DNA from: Cryptomeria japonica
Lineage: Eukaryota; Streptophyta; Pinopsida; Cupressales; Cupressaceae
NCBI RefSeq assembly: GCF_030272615.1
Contig: NW_026728912.1
Location: 297,501-320,000, forward strand
Length of the DNA: 22,500 nucleotides
Direction of reading: 5' to 3'
The notes under the pieces are model-generated. The model was not told the DNA's origin. It saw nothing but the letters and a program-made list of their open reading frames with translations, and made no database searches. The translations under genes and the position numbers were made by a program. Below are positions 17,511 to 22,500 of this stretch, one piece after another (position 1 is the first letter of the stretch; the number at the start of each line of letters is the position of its first letter).

Positions 17511-17861
17511 TTGACTGGAGCATTCTCCCCCGTGCCCCTCTAACTCGACCAATGCTGGCGCTCGAACGGTGGTAGCGCTCGGATTTTCATTGAGCGCCAG
17601 CATTGGTCGATTTAGAGGGGCATGCGAGATTCCCGAATGCTATGCGAGGGCTCTAACGGAAATGTCTATTGGTTTCGGTATGGATGCAATTGCGAGTGGT
17701 TCGGCAAAGGTAGTCGTTCCGATGCGTCCATGTCGTGGCCAAATCGATAATTCGATTTGAGCCCTCGTATAGCATTTGGGTCTCTCGATGTGATTCCGCA
17801 TTCCAGTCCCTTTGGGCACTGCTTGAGCCGCATCCCAGGGGGTTCCCTTCCCAATAATCTG
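17511..17861 (+). other. Presumed start of the 5' external transcribed spacer
   Basis: This segment follows box 13 and contains the long hairpin at 17529-17626. After it come GAATGCTATGCGAGGGCTCT, GGTAGTCGTTCCGATGCGTC and TCGTATAGCATTTGGGTCTC, all degenerate relatives of the 188-bp unit. No coding frame is supported. Confidence 0.55.
17529..17626 (+). other. Long near-perfect inverted repeat / predicted RNA hairpin after promoter 13
   Basis: Arm 1 is 17529-17561 and arm 2 is 17594-17626, with 30 of 33 positions pairing. Two more pairs extend inward (17562-17563 with 17592-17593), leaving a 28-nt loop. The innermost pairs are GGCGCTC with GAGCGCC. The arm starts 33 bp after the box start. Confidence 0.85.
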
Positions 17862-20800
17862 CCTCGCAACCCGATTGCTATGCGGTGAGGCTCCTCGGCC
17901 GCCTCGGAACTATCTGTGTATCAGACGCATCGCGGGATAAGGGGTTGGCAACGGTAGTCGCCCCAAGCGCGTCCGATGCTTGGACCATTCCGAGGCGGCC
18001 CTGAAGCCTCTTCCGTCTAGCCGTTGGGTCCTTCTCGCCGCATCCCTCGCCTCGCACCCCGATTGCTATGCGGTGAGGCTCCTCGGCCGCCTCGGAACTA
18101 TCTGTGTATCGGACGCGTCGCGGGATAAGGGGTTGTCACTGGTAGTCGCCCCAAGCGCGTCCGATGCTTGGACCATTCCGAGGCGGCCCTGAAGCCTCTT
18201 CCGTCTAGCCGTTGGGTCCTTCTCGCCGCATCCCTCGCCTCGCACCCCGATTGCTATGCGGTGAGGCTCCTCGGCCGCCTCGGAACTATCTGTGTATCGG
18301 ACGCGTCGCGGGATAAGGGGTTGTCATTGGTAGTCGCCCCAAGCGCGTCCGATGCTTGGACCATTCCGAGGCGGCCCTGAAGCCTCTTCCGTCTAGCCGT
18401 TGGGTCCTTCTCGCCGCATCCCTCGCCTCGCACCCCGATTGCTATGCGGTGAGGCTCCTCGGCCGCCTCGGAACTATCTGTGTATCGGACGCGTCGCGGG
18501 ATAAGGGGTTGTCACTGGTAGTCGCCCCAAGCGCGTCCGATGCTTGGACCATTCCGAGGCGGCCCTGAAGCCTCTTCCGTCTAGCCGTTGGGTCCTTCTC
18601 GCCGCATCCCTCGCCTCGCACCCCGATTGCTATGCGGTGAGGCTCCTCGGCCGCCTCGGAACTATCTGTGTATCGGACGCGTCGCGGGATAAGGGGTTGT
18701 CACTGGTAGTCGCCCCAAGCGCGTTCGATGCTTGGACCATTCCGAGGCGGCCCTGAAGCCTCTTCCGTCTAGCCGTTGGGTCCTTCTCGCCGCATCCCTC
18801 GCCTCGCACCCCGATTGCTATGCGGTGAGGCTCCTCGGCCGCCTTGGAACTATCTGTGTATCGGACGCGTCGCGGGATAAGGGGTTGTCACTGGTAGTCG
18901 CCCCAAGCGCGTCCGATGCTTAGACCATTCCGAGGCGGACCCGAAGCCTCTTCCGTCTAGCCGTTGGGTCCTTCTCGCCGCATCCTTCGCCTCGCACCCC
19001 GATTGCTATGCGGTGAGGCTCCTCGGCCGCCTCGGAACTATCTGTGTATCGGACGCGTCGCGGGATAAGGGGTTGTCACTGGTAGTCGCCCCAAGCGCGT
19101 CCGATGCTTGGACCATTCCGAGGCGGACCCGAAGCCTCTTCCGTCTAGCCGTTGGGTCCTTCTCGCCGCATCCCTCGCCTCGCACCCCGATTGCTATGCG
19201 GTGAGGCTCCTCGGCCGCCTTGGAACTATCTGTGTATCGGACGCGTCGCGGGATAAGGGGTTGTCACTGGTAGTCGCCCCAAGCGCGTCCGATGCTTGGA
19301 CCATTCCGAGGCGGACCCGAAGCCTCTTCCGTCTAGCCGTTGGGTCCTTCTCGCCGCATCCCTCGCCTCGCACCCCGATTGCTATGCGGTGAGGCTCCTC
19401 GGCCGCCTTGGAACTATCTGTGTATCGGACGCGTCGCGGGATAAGGGGTTGTCACTGGTAGTCGCCCCAAGCGCGTCCGATGCTTGGACCATTCCGAGGC
19501 GGACCCGAAGCCTCTTCCGTCTAGCCGTTGGGTCCTTCTCGCCGCATCCCTCGCCTCGCACCCCGATTGCTATGCGGTGAGGCTCCTCGGCCGCCTTGGA
19601 ACTATCTGTGTATCGGACGCGTCGCGGGATAAGGGGTTGTCACTGGTAGTCGCCCCAAGCGCGTCCGATGCTTGGACCATTCCGAGGCGGCCCCGAAGCC
19701 TCTTCCGTGTAGCCGTTGGGTCCTTCTCGCCGCATCCCTCGCCTCGCACCCCGATTGCTATGCGGTGAGGCTCCTCGGCCGCCTTGGAACTATCTGTGTA
19801 TCGGACGCGTCGCGGGATAAGGGGTTGTCACTGGTAGTCGCCCCAAGCGCGTCCGATGCTTGGACCATTCCGAGGCGGCCCCGAAGCCTCTTCCGTGTAG
19901 CCGTTGGGTCCTTCTCGCCGCATCCCTCGCCTCGCACCCCGATTGCTATGCGGTGAGGCTCCTCGGCCGCCTTGGAACTATCTGTGTATCGGACGCGTCG
20001 CGGGATAAGGGGTTGTCACTGGTAGTCGCCCCAAGCGCGTCCGATGCTTGGACCATTCCGAGGCGGACCTGAAGCCTCTTCCCTCTAGCCGTTGGGGCTT
20101 TCTCGCCGCATCCCTCGCCTCGCACCCTGATTGCTATGCTGTGAGGCTCCTCGGCCGCCTTGGAACTATCTGTGTATCGGACGCATCGCGGGATAAGGGG
20201 TTGGCAGTGGTAGTCGCCCCAAGCGCATCCGATGCTTGGACCATTCCGAGGCGGCCCTGCAGCCTCTTCCGTCTAGCCGTTGGGGCCATCTCGCCGCATC
20301 CCCCACCTCGCACCACGATTGCTATGCGGTGAGGCTCCTTGGCCGCCTCGGAACTATCTGTGTATCGGACGCATCGCGGGATAAGGGGTTGTCACTGGTA
20401 GTCGCCCCAAGCGCGTCCGATGCTTGGACTATTCCGAGGCGGCCCTGCAGCCTCTTCCGTCTAGCCGTTGGGGCCATCTCGCTGCATCCCCCACCTCCTC
20501 GGCCGCCTCGGAACTATCTGTGTATCGGACGCATCGCGGGATAAGGGGTTGGCAGTGGTAGTCGCCCCAAGCGCGTCCGATGCTTGGACTATTCCGAGGC
20601 AGCCCTGCAGCCTCTTCCGTCTAGCCTTTGGGGCCATCTCGCCGCATCCCTCGCCTCGCACCCCGATTGCTATGCGGTGAGGCTCCTCGGCCGCCTGGGA
20701 ACTATCTTCGTATCGGACGCATCGCGGGATAAGGGGTTGTCACTGGTAGTCGCCCCAAGCGCGTCCGATGCTTGGACTATTCCGAGGCGGCCCTGTGGCC

Positions 20801-21830
20801 TCTTCCGTCTAGCCGTTGGGGCCATCTCGCCGCATCCCCCACCTCGCACCCCGATTGCTATGCGGTGAGGCTCTTCGGCCGCCTTGGAACTATCTTCGTA
20901 TCGGACGCATTGCGGGATAAGGGGTTGTCACTGGTAGTGGCCCCAAGCGCGTCCGATGCTTGGACTATTCCGAGGCGGCCCTGCAGCCTCTTCCGTCTAG
21001 CCGTTGGGGCCATCTCGCCGCATCCCCCACCTCGCACCCCGATTGCTATGCGGTGAGGCTCCTCGGCCGCCTTGGAACTATCTTCGTATCGGACGCATCG
21101 CGGGATAAGGGGTTGTCACTGGTAGTCGCCCCAAGCGCGTCCGATGCTTGGACTATTCCGACGCGGCCCTGTGGCCTCTTCCGTCTAGCCGTTGGGGCCA
21201 TCTCGCCGCATCCCCCACCTCGCACCCCGATTGCTATGCGGTGAGGCTCCTCGGCCGCCTTGGAACCATCTTCGTATCGGACGCATCGCGGGATAGGGGG
21301 CTGTCACTGGTAGTCGCCCCAAGCGTGTCCGATGCTTGGACCATTCCTAGGCGGCCCTGAAGCCTCTTCCGTCTAGCCGTTGGGGCCTTCCCGCCCCATC
21401 CCTCGCCTCGCACCCCCGATTGCAATGCGGTGAGGCTCCTCGGCCGCCTTGGAACCATCTGTGTATCGGACGCATCGCGGGATAAGGGGTTGGCACTGGC
21501 AGTCGCCCCAAGCGCGTCCGATGCTTGGACCATTCCGAGGTGGCCCTGAAGCCTCTTCCGTCTAGCCGTTGGGGCCTTCCCGCCCCATCCCTCGCCTCGC
21601 ACCCCGATTGATATGCGGTGAGGCTCCTCGGCCGCCTTGGAACTATCTGTGTATCGGACGCATCGCGGGATAAGGGGTTGGCACTGGTAGTCGTCCCAAT
21701 CGCATCCGATGCTTGGACCATTCCGAGGCGGCCCTGCAGCCTCTTCCGTTTAGCCGTCGGGGCCTTCCCGCCGCATCCCTCGCCTCGCATCCCGATTCCT
21801 ATGCGGTGAGTCTTCTCGGCCGCCGCGGAA
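17862..21830 (+). repeat. 188-bp tandem repeat array, 21 units
   Basis: The landmark TTGGACCATTCC (or TTGGACTATTCC) occurs at 17980 and then every 188 bp up to 20424 (14 units; at 18920 it reads TTAGACC). It then occurs at 20584, 20772, 20960, 21148, 21336, 21525 and 21713. The 160-bp spacing before 20584 is a 28-bp deletion near 20494, and the 189-bp spacing before 21525 is one extra C. Each unit reads GATTGCTATGCGGTGAGGCT, CTCGGCCGCCT(C/T)GGAACTA, GTATCGGACGC(G/A)TCGCGGG, GGTAGTCGCCCCAAGCGCGT and CTTCCGTCTAGCCGTTGGG. Because 188 is not a multiple of three, no frame stays open across units, so the 60-102-codon frames are not genes. Confidence 0.96.
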
Positions 21831-22330
21831 CTATACCTGTTATTGCTACTGCATCCTTCGGCTGGTAACCTCCTCTGCCGCCTTGGAACGTTCTCTTTGT
21901 CGGACGCGTCGCGGGATAAGGGGTTGGCACTGGTAGTCGCCCCAAGCGCGCCCGATGCATAGACCGCTCCGAGTCGACCTTGCTTTCAGCCTCTCACATG
22001 CATAGACCTCTCTGAGTCGACCCTGCAGCCTCTCACGTTTAGCCTTTGGAATCTCGCCTCACAACATGATTGCTATCCTTGATGCATCCCTTGCCTCGAG
22101 CCCTGATTGCTTTCTTGGCTGCATCCCTCCTCTCCTCACAGCCCGGTTGTCATCACTGCTTCATCCGTCGCTTCATGCATTCTGGCTGCTGGGCCCTTCC
22201 CACCGCACACCTCGATTGCTATCTCTTCTGCATCACACACCCCGATTGCTATCTCTGCTACATCCCTCGGCTCTCACTTCTGCATCCTTCGCCTCACACC
22301 TCGATTGCTATCAATGCTGCATCCGTAACC
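21831..22330. repeat. Degenerate right border of the 188-bp array
   Basis: A partial unit at about 21885-21970 retains CGGACGCGTCGCGGGATAAG and GGTAGTCGCCCCAAGCGCG. Two short GACC(G/T)CTC(C/T)GAGTCGACC segments follow. From about 22060 the sequence is a loose series of units of about 40 bp built on CCTCACACCCCGATTGCTAT and (C/T)TGCATCC(C/G)T(C/A). These are the end pieces of the 188-bp unit amplified on their own. No gene is supported. Confidence 0.65.
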
Positions 22331-22500
22331 TCACACCCCGATTGCTATGCGGGGAGGCTCCTTGGCCGCCTTGGAAATTTCTGTGTGTCGGACGCACCGC
22401 GGGATAAGGGGTTGGCACTGGTAGTCGCCCCAAGTGCGCCCGATTCTTAGACCGCTTCGAGGTGACCTCGTAGCCTCTTTCGTCCAGGCTTCCTGCCTTC
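22331..22500 (+). repeat. Diverged 188-bp unit cut by the window edge
   Basis: The unit starts at CACACCCCGATTGCTATGCG (about 22333). It keeps CTCCTTGGCCGCCTTGGAA, GGGATAAGGGGTTGGCACTG and GTAGTCGCCCCAAG, with differences such as TGTGTGTCGG. The window ends near the CTTTCGTCCAG part of the unit, so the array or its relatives continue to the right. Confidence 0.8.

Noticed and set aside
17980-21360. A family of 70-94-residue peptides repeated every 188 bp (Asp-His-Ser-Glu-Ala...)
   Set aside because: They begin at TTG, not ATG, stop within each unit or the next, and change frame because 188 is not divisible by three. They are a reflection of the DNA repeat.
22066-22450. A 113-126-codon frame near the right edge
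   Set aside because: It consists of degenerate 40-bp pieces of the 188-bp unit and is open in three frames. No domain is recognisable.
1-22500. 18S, 5.8S or 25S rRNA coding sequence
   Set aside because: I looked for the conserved ends and core words of these genes on both strands and recognised none, so the 35S assignment rests on the promoter boxes and the spacer architecture only.

Overview
The window is non-coding and repeat-built. It reads as part of a very long nuclear ribosomal DNA intergenic spacer (IGS) of a land plant in which 5S rRNA genes are linked to the 35S unit. Two facts support this. First, there are two complete plant-type 5S rRNA genes on the minus strand (2633-2750 and 10556-10673). 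Second, there are thirteen copies of a plant RNA polymerase I promoter-like box (TATATAGGGGA) on the plus strand between 13384 and 17510. No 18S, 5.8S or 25S sequence is visible. The 18S gene is expected beyond the right edge and the 25S gene beyond the left edge. The 5S type, its inverted linkage and the spacer length (over 20 kb) make a gymnosperm or another early-diverging vascular plant most plausible, but the species is inferred and not shown.

Layout. Positions 1-11928 are dominated by GC-rich repeats built from GTGCGCAC/GTGCAC words, interrupted by 14 T-rich modules. Positions 1-4005 recur at 7924-11928 with only three differences found, and each copy carries one 5S gene. The interval 4006-7923 is a reshuffled mosaic of the same modules. 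It includes a 1.5-kb segment (4767-6275) that recurs at 7118-8627. Each 5S block is followed on its right by a G-poor, C-rich minisatellite of CACCCACCTTGG type, truncated at 3537-4005 and long at 11460-13115.

Positions 13116-17510 hold the promoter zone. It has a short GTGC array, six promoters in 157-bp units, a 38/52-bp tandem array, four promoters in 311-bp units, a 50/56-bp array, and three promoters in longer blocks (441 and 490 bp apart). Each of the last three is followed 33-35 bp later by a 33-bp inverted repeat. The last box (17496) is the best candidate for the gene promoter.

Positions 17862-21830 hold 21 tandem copies of a 188-bp repeat related to the sequence downstream of the last three promoters. 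Degenerate relatives continue to the right edge. If the 17496 box starts the pre-rRNA, the 5' external transcribed spacer (5' ETS) exceeds 5 kb.

No protein-coding gene can be supported. The many long open frames, up to about 660 codons, lie in GC-rich repeats that lack stop codons in several frames on both strands at once.
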